From contig BSQZ01000018.1 of NCBI GenBank assembly GCA_033239005.1, positions 5,811,036 to 5,875,035 on the forward strand: a stretch of 64,000 nucleotides of DNA, in the 5' to 3' direction. Positions 48,561 to 59,166 of the stretch are shown piece after piece. Below the pieces are notes generated by a model. The model saw nothing but the letters and a program-made list of their open reading frames with translations, made no database searches and was not told the origin of the DNA. A program made the translations under genes and the position numbers. Each line of letters starts with the position of its first letter. Position 1 is the stretch's first letter. The stretch comes from Lamellibrachia satsuma (Eukaryota; Annelida; Polychaeta; Sabellida; Siboglinidae).

Positions 48561-50052
48561 CACCCTTTTAATCAGGCCACTTTAGGCCTAAACAACAAAA
48601 ATTTATGTTTCAGGTAACGGGCCCAAAAAAGTTAGGTAGGGTAGGTAGGGAAATATTTTTTGTTAACACTACAATAAGCCTACAACACGACATCGATTAT
48701 GTACACAATTTATTACACCAAACTAAAAACAAAGCGTCTGCACCAATGGCAATAGTCAGTATTCAATGTAGATATCAAATAATAAAGTCAATTTAATTAA
48801 AACAAAGAATACTGTTAAACTAAATCTTAAAACATTACAATGTGACGCAACACCCGTTGGCCAGAAATGTTCCAACTGCCATTCACTAAAACGAAATAAA
48901 ATGATATCAATGCACTTCGCTGGTTCCGATTGGTTAAATGTAAATGTTTATTGATTTCTATAGCACCATATATATATATATACAATAATATTATATGGTG
49001 CTGTACAATACACAATACAATAAATAGCATAGTAGAAAGTTAAAACAAAATAAGCTTTCAACATAATAGAAATATTGATATAAAAAGGTAAAAACTATAA
49101 AATGAGTAAAATGAAATATGCGTACTTAATTAAGTAGAAGCATGCCTTTAACTTTACAAACGCGCGTTTAATTATTCAAAGGCAAGCTTTTAATATTACA
49201 ACCGCGCCTTTAACTTAGCGTATTTAAATAGTAAAAAAAATATTAAAGGTGAGCCTGATATGCTGTCGAAGACATAGTAATGATAATCTGCGTAACGTGT
49301 TGAATTCAATTTCTTCAAAAAAAACCTATCTCGAAAATCTGACACCGATTTTGAAACTGTTTTTACATTTCAATTTCTCAACGCGTCAGCCATATCACAA
49401 AATATAATACAAAATGGATCTGCCAGCTCAAATTTTCATTGACATTTCAAATCCTGACTAAAGTCAGTGAAGCCGAACTCATAAAGTTGACAAGTACCAG
49501 GTCCAGGAGGTTTTGACAGACGGCAGGGATTTTCGGGGCCTGGTAATTGAGCTGCCTGCCATCAGCACTTGAAACGCATTCCTTGGTGCCTAAGCCTCAA
49601 TGCTAGGGCCGGTATTGGCAGGATCCGGCGTTCATGTTATCATGATGAATTTACATCTAAACGCCGTAACCACGTTTATGACTGGCGTCTGCGAGATAAA
49701 CGCGTCATTGTGCGACACGGTCGTTCACGGTCCTTCGTCCGGTTCCGATATGGCGATTTCACACGTTCCATCGCTGCAGCCATACTCTTTGGCAATGCTG
49801 TCAAACGTTTCGTTTCACAGCATAAAAAATATACGTATAGGATTTCCATTGTGGAATAAGCAATGGCGTTTTATTACGCAGACTAGAGACGCAAGTGCTA
49901 TCTTGCCACACTTTTTTCGCCTACGCCTTATCTAAGTCACTTGTGTGGGGCCGTTTTAGATGTGTTCTACTGTATACCTTGGTTGGCGGCGCTGTGGTGA
50001 AGTCAGTGGTTGGGGCGTTGAGACGTTGACCGTTAGCTCGGTGTGTCAACAG

Positions 50053-50161
50053 GTGAACTGCACGTTCCACTGGATGTGTGTGGCGCCGTCGTGCGGCGAG
50101 AGTTGGAGTTCTGGAAGATAGACGACTGTGACATCGAGCCGTGTTGCTGGACAGTCTACAG
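50053..50161 (+). CDS. Shaw/Kv3-type potassium channel, exon B (T1, zinc site)
   Basis: Starts after TCAACAG and continues the split Gly codon of exon A (phase 1). It encodes [18 protein letters not shown], then [19 protein letters not shown]. The spacing H-x5-C-x20-C-C is the T1 interface zinc site of Shaw, Shal and Shab channels. The EPCCW ending is typical of Shaw/Kv3, which is why I place it there. It ends TACAG|GTGTGT in phase 2, matching exon C. Confidence 0.9.
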
Positions 50162-50604
50162 GTGTGTACTGCGTGTGTTTTCTATTATTGTAAGTAATAT
50201 TCAGTTAAAAAATAGATGCTACACAATAAACGTTTGCTTCTTACCGAAGTGATACGAAAACGAATTGATAATGATGGTACAGGCATACATAACAAATAAC
50301 GCAAATATTTGTTATTACCAACCAAAGCAGATTAATTATTGACTTCGAATAATTTTACGAAAGTTTTCACTACGGATTAATCCCTCTTTTTTCCTATTTT
50401 TGTTTGACGTCTTCTTCTATTTCGGTAGCCGCTTGGGAAAAACCACAACACGTAATGTTTCCTATTTGGCTCACTGCATCGCTAGGGTATGTCCTGGAGA
50501 CCCATCCCACGCTTTATGGGTATGTTTTCTGTGTCCAGTGCACGTTAATGCTTTAAACGCATTTGTTGTGTCAAATTACACTTATTTGGTAACTGACAGA
50601 CTTG

Positions 50605-50885
50605 TTGACTCTAGTCGTAGGGGTCGACTTTAGTCGTAGGGGTTGATTCTAGTCGTAGGGGCTGACTCGAGTCGTAGGGGTTGACTCTAGTCGTAGGGGC
50701 TGACTCGAGTCGTAGGGGTTGACTCTAGTGGTAGGGGTTGACTCTAGTCGTAGGGGCTGACTCTAGTCGTAGGGGCTGTCTCTAGTCGTAGGGGCTGACT
50801 CGAGTCGTAGGGGCTTACTCGAGTCGTAGGGGTTGATTCTAGTGGTAAGGGTTGACTCTAGTCGTAGGGGCTGACTCTAGTCGAG
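50605..50885. repeat. 19-bp minisatellite, about 15 copies
   Basis: Units of [T/C]TGACTC[T/G]AGTCGTAGGGG. Many units contain CTCGAG or CTAG self-complementary centres. Located in the Kv intron between exons B and C. Confidence 0.94.
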
Positions 50886-51046
50886 GCAGAAGCCTAAGCG
50901 TGTTTGGTGGGTGTTAGTTGGATACATTCGCAAGGATGGTATAATGACAATGTTTCGAGTGGCCAAGGGGGCATATGGTACATACGTGTATTTCGACTCA
51001 GAAGAATGGGGCCCCTTTAATGTTATTTTGAGTGCATTCCATTATA

Positions 51047-51424
51047 CCGAGAAGTCCCTTGAGCCAGCCGTGTGTATGTATTGAGAGGGTGAGCAGGAAG
51101 TCCCTTCAGCCAGCCATGTGTATGTATTGAGAGGGTGAGCAGGAAGTCCCTTCAGCCAGCCGCGTGTATGTATTGAGAGGGTGAGCAGGAAGTCCCTTCA
51201 GCCAGCCGCGTGTATGTATTGAGAGGGTGAGCAGGAAGTCCCTTGAGCCAGCCGCGTGTATGTATTGAGAGGGTGAGCAGGAAGTCCCTTGAGCCAGCCA
51301 TGTGTATGTATTGAGAGGGTGAGCAGGAAGTCCCTTGAGCCAGCCGCGTGTATGTATTGAGAGGGTGAGCAGGAAGTCCCTTGAGCCAGCCATGTGTATG
51401 TATTGAGAGGGTGAGCAGGAAGTC
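51047..51424. repeat. 46-bp minisatellite, 8 copies
   Basis: Eight copies of a 46-bp unit (GCCAGCC[GCA/ATG]TGTATGTATT, then GAGAGGGTGAGCAGGAAGTC). The unit is not a multiple of three, so a long minus-strand frame rotates through three translations per three units. Located in the Kv intron. Confidence 0.95.
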
Positions 51425-52580
51425 GGATGTTGCTCCCAAAAATGTTTTCGAAGTTGGAAGTCGGATTGGTAGGAGATGGGGATGGAATCTAAAAAAAGTT
51501 TTGGAGGTGGGAGATTTACCACACAAACAGGTAGGAGATGAGAGGTTGACTCCAAAAATAGATGGGAGATTAAAACATGTACCATACACATTTCTTTATT
51601 TATAGTCATTCACGCCTGAACATGTATGCATGCTTTTTGACGGATGAATGTCATCGTGGTTCGCTGCAACTGTTTGCTCGTGGTCGCATATAAATATAGG
51701 TCCTTAATTAGTCTATGCTAATTAGGATAACAATATAAAAATGTATGTTTCCATGGAAGGTGTCTTAAATTAGACATGTGTGGCAGCAGTCAATCCAAGA
51801 TATAACAATTATTGTAGATTATTTCGCGAAATTCAAGTTAACAAAACTCTCGCGTGATTCTATCCTCGAGATGTTAGCTGGTTCGTCTGGCACCAAATGG
51901 ATGTGCGAAACCTCTATGAATTCTATGCAACACCATACGTTGCCTAGACACTAATTCAATCAACTATTCAGTTATACCAACGAACGTGAATGCGTAATCC
52001 ATTTAATACCATACATTATTTAAACGTTCCTAGAGTGCATTCAGCAGGGTGCGTGACCAGGACTCCATCTTATATAATTGATTGTTTCATATCATTAAAT
52101 TATTGAATTAATTAATTAGTGGTCCAGTTTCAATTAAATGCTTATAAAATTTATGTGTGGGTGGTTCTTTCGTGACCTTAATTACTTATGTGAATACGCA
52201 ATGTGAAGTGAACAAACCAAGCAACAGTCGACATGGTGATTCATTTAGTCATAGGTAGTATCTAAGGCTCTAATGACTGAGCAATGAGGATGAAATGTTA
52301 TTATGTTATTCAAGCAGTGTAATTACTCAATTAATTTTAGTGCGACAAGAGCCAATTACAGTCTGTCATTGTAATTTTACTTACTTATATAACATTAGAG
52401 ATAATTATTATATCCTTAATTACCTTAGAGCTTTGTCCAATATATTTTAGGAAGATTTAATTTGACACATAATCATACGCTGCAGGTGTAATATCACGTT
52501 GAAAGCGGTTTGGCCGAGTCAGATTTCGGCCAGGTTTGGTCAGGTAGAACTAATGTTGCAGTAATACATGTGCCCCACAG
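51425..52580. other. Kv intron, nothing else seen
   Basis: A/T-rich intron sequence with no further feature that I can support. Confidence 0.5.
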
Positions 52581-52740
52581 CACGTCAATAGACAACCAAA
52601 GCACGCTGTCAGCGTTCAACGAAGGGGCGGACCGGGAGATCAGGGAACTGAATGCAGTCAGTCAGTTGACGGGGTGGAGGAGGACCCAGATGAAGGTCTG
52701 GATGGTCCTCGACTGTCCCCGCTCCTCCCGCACGGCCATG
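52581..52740 (+). CDS. Shaw/Kv3-type potassium channel, exon C (T1-S1 linker)
   Basis: Starts after GCCCCACAG in phase 2 and ends ATG|GTAGGT in phase 0. It encodes a poorly conserved charged linker (NEGADREIRELNAVSQL) and then MKVWMVLDCPRSSRTAM. The latter corresponds to the conserved pre-S1 segment (K.W...D.P.SS..A) of Kv channels. The placement is supported by phase agreement on both sides. Confidence 0.85.
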
Positions 52741-52843
52741 GTAGGTACACTCGACTAGCATGGTCCTTACTTACATCCCCAACCGGTCCATATCCATATA
52801 TGTAAATACGTGTCCATACATGGAAACATACGTACGTAAATGC

Positions 52844-52914
52844 GTTTGTTTGTTTGTTTGTTTTTTTGTTTATTCGTTCGTTTGTTCGTTCATTCGTTCG
52901 TTCGTTCGAAGGAT
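52844..52914. repeat. (TTTG)n/(TTCG)n microsatellite
   Basis: Imperfect tetranucleotide tract in the intron between exons C and D. Confidence 0.92.
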
Positions 52915-53199
52915 CACACGAAAATAACCAATAGACGTTTTATGAATGTCTTGAACGATCGACATTCAGCAGACACGTGTGCAGTCAAGCAGGCAGTCCG
53001 GCAAACAAAGAGCAGACGCCCATATGGTTGATTGTTTTCGAGTCAAATTACAGTGATAAATGTCGCGTGTATTAAAACGATGGCCGCATTATTGTATGGA
53101 GGGAATTACTAGTCTAAGATTCTAACCACCTTTGAGGTGCAATCAATACGTCGAAGACACGTCGTTGATTCGTTCCGCTGCCTTCCTTCTGTTTTTCAG

Positions 53200-53502
53200 A
53201 CGTTCGCGATGACGTCATTCTTCTTCGTACTCGTCTCTATCACAGGCTTCTGCCTGGAGACGCTGCCGGAGTTGACGACTATGGAGAATGTGACGCGACA
53301 GTGTAGTGCCGACGACTTGGTGACCGAGACAGTCGTCATTTTCGAGTCTCACGCCGTGCTCAAGTACATCGACTACGTCTGCACTGTCTTCTTCAGCGTC
53401 GAGTTCCTCGTCAGGCTGTTCTTCGCTCCCAGCAAGCGCGCTTTCTTCCGCTCGTTCATGAACATGATCGATATAGCCGCCCTCCTACCATTGTATCTAC
53501 AG
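53200..53502 (+). CDS. Shaw/Kv3-type potassium channel, exon D (S1 to S3)
   Basis: Starts after TGTTTTTCAG and ends CTACAG|GTGAAC, 101 codons, phase 0 on both sides. S1 is FAMTSFFFVLVSITGFCLE. The extracellular S1-S2 loop has a sequon (NVT) and a Cys. S2 is YIDYVCTVFFSVEFLVRLFF, with the charge-transfer-centre aromatic and Glu. S3 is FMNMIDIAALLPLYL with its Asp. The voltage-sensor S4, pore (GYG) and S6 are not encoded here. I looked for them up to 64000 and found nothing, so they are probably further right, or the gene is broken. Confidence 0.93.
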
Positions 53503-54211
53503 GTGAACACGCTACGCTCGTAGTAAAACAAATCAATATAAATTATGTGAAATAATGCGTGATGATGTCGGTGTTAATGTTGTTGTTGTTGATGTTAAAC
53601 ATACTCACCCTGCTAGCATTTACAGTACTGGTTATAAAACACTACGCTAAGCTTCACAAGTGAAACAAAGCGTTCACACGCCGTGGTTAATAGTTCTTCC
53701 AGTCGTTGTCAGCATACAACTCGTTGAGTTGAGTGCGGATAATAACAAAACCCAATTTCAATTTAAATTATACTTGGCATAACCCCTTATACTATATAAA
53801 GTATATATGTTTTATGTTTCATTCACGAAACATTAAGAGTGAGTGCGTCAGATGATATTAGGTAGGCATAGCCAAAACAGTTCTAGGTGGCTATAAAGTC
53901 GCTTTTGTCCACACCTCGTTTATTTAATCTTCTTAACTCTCGATGTTTGGACATTGTGTTCGCTGGTGGACTTTCATCCAACTGCTGTCGATGCTTACTC
54001 CATATGTGTGTTATGTTTTCGTAAAACGACTGTAACAACTTGCACCTGTATACAACTAGCCCCGGTCTCCCCTCTCTGCTTCACTTACCTCCGTTCCATT
54101 ATCAATATTAGCAAATACCCAGGAGGCCAAATACAGTGTTATGGTGCAAATAGACGTGGAGTGCTGTAAAAGGTTTGCCTCAAAAAATCATATCTGTATA
54201 TATCTAGGATC
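53503..54211. other. Kv intron start; no feature seen
   Basis: After the donor at 53503 (GTGAAC) no S4-containing exon is found. A short (GTT)n run lies near 53576-53592. Confidence 0.5.
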
Positions 54212-54470
54212 ACAACCTGGGTGGACAACCTTGTAAACAACCTGGGTGGACAACCTTGTAAACAACCTGGGTGGACAACCTTGTAAACAACCTGGGTGAA
54301 CAACCTTGTAAACAACCTGGGTGGACAACCTTGTAAACAACCTGGGTGGACAACCTTGTAAACAACCTGGTTGGACAACCTTGTAAACAACCTGGGTGGA
54401 CAACATTGTAAACAACCTGGGTGGACAACCTTGTAAACAACCTGGGTGGACAACCTTGTAAACAAACTAC
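54212..54470. repeat. 25-bp minisatellite, 10 copies
   Basis: Ten copies of AACAACCTGGGTGGACAACC followed by TTGTA. The frames on the minus strand rotate because 25 is not a multiple of three. Confidence 0.96.
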
Positions 54471-54744
54471 TGGAAATATGTAAACAGCTCTGAAGCAACA
54501 TGATCCAAACCACGAAAAGGTGTTTTTCGCAATCATCACAAACTATGGCATTTCTACTTCCCATGAAGACCTAGGATAGTTCATACAACATATTTCTATG
54601 TCGATTAAGTTATTTTCACTAATGCACCCAAATGGAACTGAATAAAAGGTACATTTATGTGACCATATATTAAATATTGATTCAAAATGGATTAGATTTG
54701 TGTCATTTTTAGGAGTTTGCGACTATAAATCACGTACATTTGCT

Positions 54745-57700
54745 AAATTGAGTCACATGTGTCCCACTGCTGTTACATTGAGTTACAGGTGTCTCACTGC
54801 TGTTACATTGAGTTACAGGTGTCCCACTACTGTTACATTGAGTCACAGGTGTCCCACTGCTGTTACAGGGAGCCACATGTGTCCCACTGCTGTTACATTG
54901 AGACACAGGTGTGCCACTACTGTAACATTGAGTCAAAGGTATCCCACTGATGTTACATTGAGCCACATGTGTCCCACTACTGATACATTGATCCATAGGT
55001 GTCCAACTGCTGTTACATTGAGCCATGTGTGTCCCACTACTGTTACATTGAGCCACAAGTATCCCACTACTGTTACATTGATCCAAAGGTGTCCCATTAC
55101 TGTTACATTGAGTTACAGGTGTCACACTACTGCTACATTGAGCCACAGGTGTCCCACTGCTGTCACATTAGGTTACAGGTATCCCACTACTGCTACATTG
55201 AGCCACAGTTGTGCCACTGTTGTTACATTGAGTTACAGGTGTCCCACTGCTGTTACATTGAGCCACATGTGTCTCACTGCTGTTACATCGATCCACAGGT
55301 GTCCCACTACTGTTACATTGAGCTACAGGTGTCCCACTGCTGTTACATTGAGCCTCAAGTATCACACTACTGTTACATTGATCCACAGGTGTGCCACTGC
55401 TGTTACAATGAGCCACATATGTCCCACTGCTGTTACATTGAGCCACTGGTGTCCCACTGCTGTTACATTGAGTCACATGTACCACAAGTGTCCCACTGGT
55501 GTTACATTGAGCCACATGTGTCCCACTACTGTTACATGGAGGCACAGTTGCCCCACTGCTGTTACATGGAGTCACAGGTGTCCCACTGCTGTTACATTGA
55601 GTCACAGGTGTCCCACTGCTGTTACATTGAACCACAGGTGTCCCACTACTGTTACATTGAGCCACATTTGTCCCACTACAGTTTCATTTAGTCACATGTG
55701 TCCCACTGCTGTTACATTGAACCACAGGTGTCCTACTACTGCTACTTTGAGCCAAAGGTGTCCCACTGCTGTTACATTGAACCACAGGTGTCCCACTACA
55801 GCTACATTGAGCAACTGGTGTCCTACTGCTGTTACATTGTGTCACAGATGCCACACTGTTGTTACATTGAGCCACATGTGTCCCACTATTGTTACATTGA
55901 ACCACAGGTGTCCCACTACTGTAACATTGATCCACAGGTGTCCCACTACTGTTACGTCGGGCTACAGGTGTCCCATTACTGATACATTGAGCCACAGGTG
56001 TCCCACTGCTGTTACATTGAGTTACATGTGTCCCACTGCTGTTACATTGAGCCACAGGTGTCTCACTACTGATACATTGATCCACAGTTGTCCAACTGCT
56101 GTTACATTGAGCCATGTGTGTCCCACTGCTGTTACATTGAGCCACAAATATCCCACTACTGTTACATTGGTCCACAGGTGTCCCACTACTGTTACATTGA
56201 GTTACAGGTGTCCCCCTACTGTTACATTGAGCCACATTTGTCTCACTGCTGTCACATTGAGTTACAGGCGTCCCACTACTGCTACATTGAGCCACAGGTG
56301 TCCCACTGCTGTTACATTGAACCACAGGTGTCCCACTACTGCTACATTAAGCCACATTTGTCCCACTACTGTTTCATTGAGTCACATGTGTCCCACTGCT
56401 GTTACATTGAGCCACAGGTGTCCTACTTTTGCTACATTGAGCCACAGGTGTCCCACTGCTGTTACATTGAGCCACATATGTCCCACTATATCTACATTGA
56501 GCCACAGGTGTCCTACTGCTGTTACGTTGTGTCACAGGTACCACACTGTTGTTACATTGAGCCATATGTGTCCCACTATTGTTACATTGAACCACAGGTG
56601 TCCCACTACTGCTACATTGAGCCACATTTGTCCCACTACTGTTTCATTGAGTCACATGTGTCCCACTTCTGTTACATTGAACTACAGATGTCCTAATAGT
56701 GCTACATTGAGCCACAGGTGTCCCACTGCTGTTACATTGAACCACAGGTGTCCCACTACAGCTAAATTGAGCCACAGGTGTCCCACTGCTGTTACATTGA
56801 GTTACAGGTGTCCCACTGCTGTTACATTGAGCCACAGGTGTCCCACTACTGTTACATTGAGTTACAGGTGTCCCACTGCTGTTACAATGAGCCACATATG
56901 TCCCACTACTGTTACATTGAGCCACATGTGTCCCACTGGTGTTACATTGAGCCACATGTGTCCCACTGCTGTTACATTGAGCCACTAGTGTCCCACCGCT
57001 GTTACATTGAGTCACATGTACCACAAGTTTCCCACTGGTGTTACATTGAGCCACATGTGTCCCAATGTTGTTACATGGAGTCACATGTGCCCCACTGCTG
57101 TTACATTGAGTCACAGGTGTCCCACTGCTGTTACATTGAACCACAGGTGTCCCACTACTGCTACATTGAGCCACATTTGTCCCACTGCTGTTACATTGAG
57201 CCACAGGTGTCCCACTATTGTTACATTTAGCCACAGGTGTCCCACTACTGTCACATTGAGCCACAGGTGTCCCACTGCTGTTACATTGAGTTACAGGTGT
57301 CCCACTACTGTTACATTGAGCCACAGGTGTCCCACTGCTGTTACATTGATCCACATGTGTCCCACTGCTGTTACGTTGAGCCACAGGTGTCCTACTGCTG
57401 TTACATTGAGATGCAAGTGTCCCACTACTGTTTTGTTGTGTCACGTGTGTCCCACTGCTGTTACATTGAGCCACATGTGTCCCACTACTGATACATTGAT
57501 CCACAGTTGTCCAACTGTTGTTACATTGAGCCATGTGTGTCCCACTGCTGTTGCATTGAGCCACAAGTATCCCACTACTGTTACATTGATCCAAAGGTGT
57601 CCCACTGCTGTTACATTGAGTTACAGGTGTCCCACTATTGTTACATTGAGTTACAGGTGTCCCACTACTGTTGCATTGAGCCACAGGTGTCCCACTGTTA

Positions 57701-58640
57701 TCACATTGAGTTACAGGTGTCCCACTACTGTTATATTGATCCACAGGTGTCCCACTACTGTTACATTGAGTTACAGGTGTCCCACTGCTGTTACATTGAG
57801 GCACAGGTGTCCCACTGCTGATACTTTGATCCACATGTGTCCCACTACTGTTACATTGAGCCACAGGTATCCCACTGCTGTTACTTTGAGCTGCAAATAT
57901 CCCACTACTGTTACATTGATCCACATGTGTCCCACTGCTGTTACAATGAGCCACATATGTCCCACTACTGTTACATTGAGCCACATGTGTCCCACTGATG
58001 TTACATTGAGCCACAGTTGTCCCACTACTGTTACATTGAGCCACAAATGTCCCACTGGTGTTACATTGAGCCACATGTGTCCCACTGTTGCTACATGGAA
58101 TCACAGGTGCCCCACTGCTGTTACATGGAGTCACAGGTGTCCCACTGCTGTTACATTGAGTCACATGTGTCCCACTGCTGTTACATTGAACCACAGTTGT
58201 CCCACTACTGCTACATTGAGCTACATGTGTCCCACTGCTGTTACATTGAGTCACATGTGTCCCGCTGCTGTTGCATTGAGCCACATGTGTCCCACTACTG
58301 TTTCATTGAGCCACAGGTTTCCTACTGCTCTTACATTGAGTAACATGTGTCCTACTGCTGTTACATTGAGCCACAGGTGTCCCACTGCTGTTACATAGAA
58401 CCACATGTGTCCCACTACTGCTAAATTGAGCCACATGTGTCCCACTACTGTTTCATTGAGCCACAGGTGTCCCACTACTGTTACATTGAGTAACATGTGT
58501 CCTACTGCTCTTACATTGAGCCACAGGTGTCCCACTGCTGTTACATTGAATCACAGGTGTCCCACTACTGCTACATTGAGTCACAGGTCTCCCACTGCTG
58601 TTACATTGAGTCACATATTTCCCACTGCTGCTACTTTATT
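54745..58640. repeat. 30-bp minisatellite, about 130 copies, 3.9 kb
   Basis: Units of TGTTACATTGAGCCACAGGT followed by GTCCCACTGC, diverged by single substitutions. Four of the six frames lack a stop in the consensus: plus CPTAVTLSHR and VSHCCYIEPQ, minus PVAQCNSSGT and LWLNVTAVGH. Two 39-bp variants, containing ATGTACCACAAG, sit near 55475 and 57015. All length changes I see are multiples of three. A marked block (TGATACATTGATCCA, then TCCAACTG, then GCCATGTGTG) recurs at 54981, 56070 and 57489, showing higher-order copying. No splice sites or start codon make it a gene. Confidence 0.95.
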
Positions 58641-59166
58641 ATGTTCAATGAATCTACCTCACCGTGAGGCAAAACTAATTGGAATCCGCAACCTTTAAAA
58701 AACATATAGGCAATTCCCTTCCTCTACCCCCAAAGCACGAAAGTTGAGCGATATATGGGAAATTTATCAAATTCAACTTGTTTAACTACACGTTTCCATT
58801 TTATTTTAGCATATTTGTAAGTTACGGAATAAAATTGATTTGCATAGCACTCGTTTATGAATACCCGGTACCTTGATCACATATTTGACTTTAAGCAAGT
58901 TAACAGGACAAAGAGAATGTCTTGTCATCACTAGGCCAGGCAGGTCACAAACAACCATTTCTCGCCCGTGACCATAGATTTAACATAGCAGGGATCAAAC
59001 TTAAGATTTTTCTCCCATCAAACTATTAATGTTTGCAGAGCGAACTAAGCAATACATATCAAATTAATGTGTCCACATGTTTGAAGTTGTGTACAGGTTA
59101 TGCATTGTGCACTATTACTGGCAATGTGACAGTTGAAACGCTTGAACAAAGTACTGTCAGTTTCAG
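58641..59166. other. no gene seen
   Basis: Unique A/T-rich sequence between the 30-bp array and the broken gene to the right. Confidence 0.5.

Larger units (their letters stand above)
43136..50052 (+). other. Kv gene intron between exons A and B
   Basis: About 6.9 kb, phase 1. It contains two minisatellites, a triplicated 19-bp unit, an antisense CR1 LINE and an RTE-like fragment, each listed separately. Between these (43577-44187, 45906-46854, 46916-47263, 48561-50052) I see no supportable gene. Confidence 0.7.

Noticed and set aside
49569..49935. Two overlapping plus-strand frames of about 100 codons
   Set aside because: No domain recognised, location inside the Kv intron, no supporting splice sites.
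51106..51609. 167-codon minus-strand frame over the 46-bp array
   Set aside because: The unit is not a multiple of three, so the translation cycles through unrelated peptides; no coding signal.
54700..56988. 762-codon plus-strand frame (CPTAVTLSHR repeat) as a gene
   Set aside because: It is one of four open frames of the same 30-bp unit, and its commonest variants replace residues (Ala/Thr, His/Tyr, Arg/Met). No start context or exon borders.
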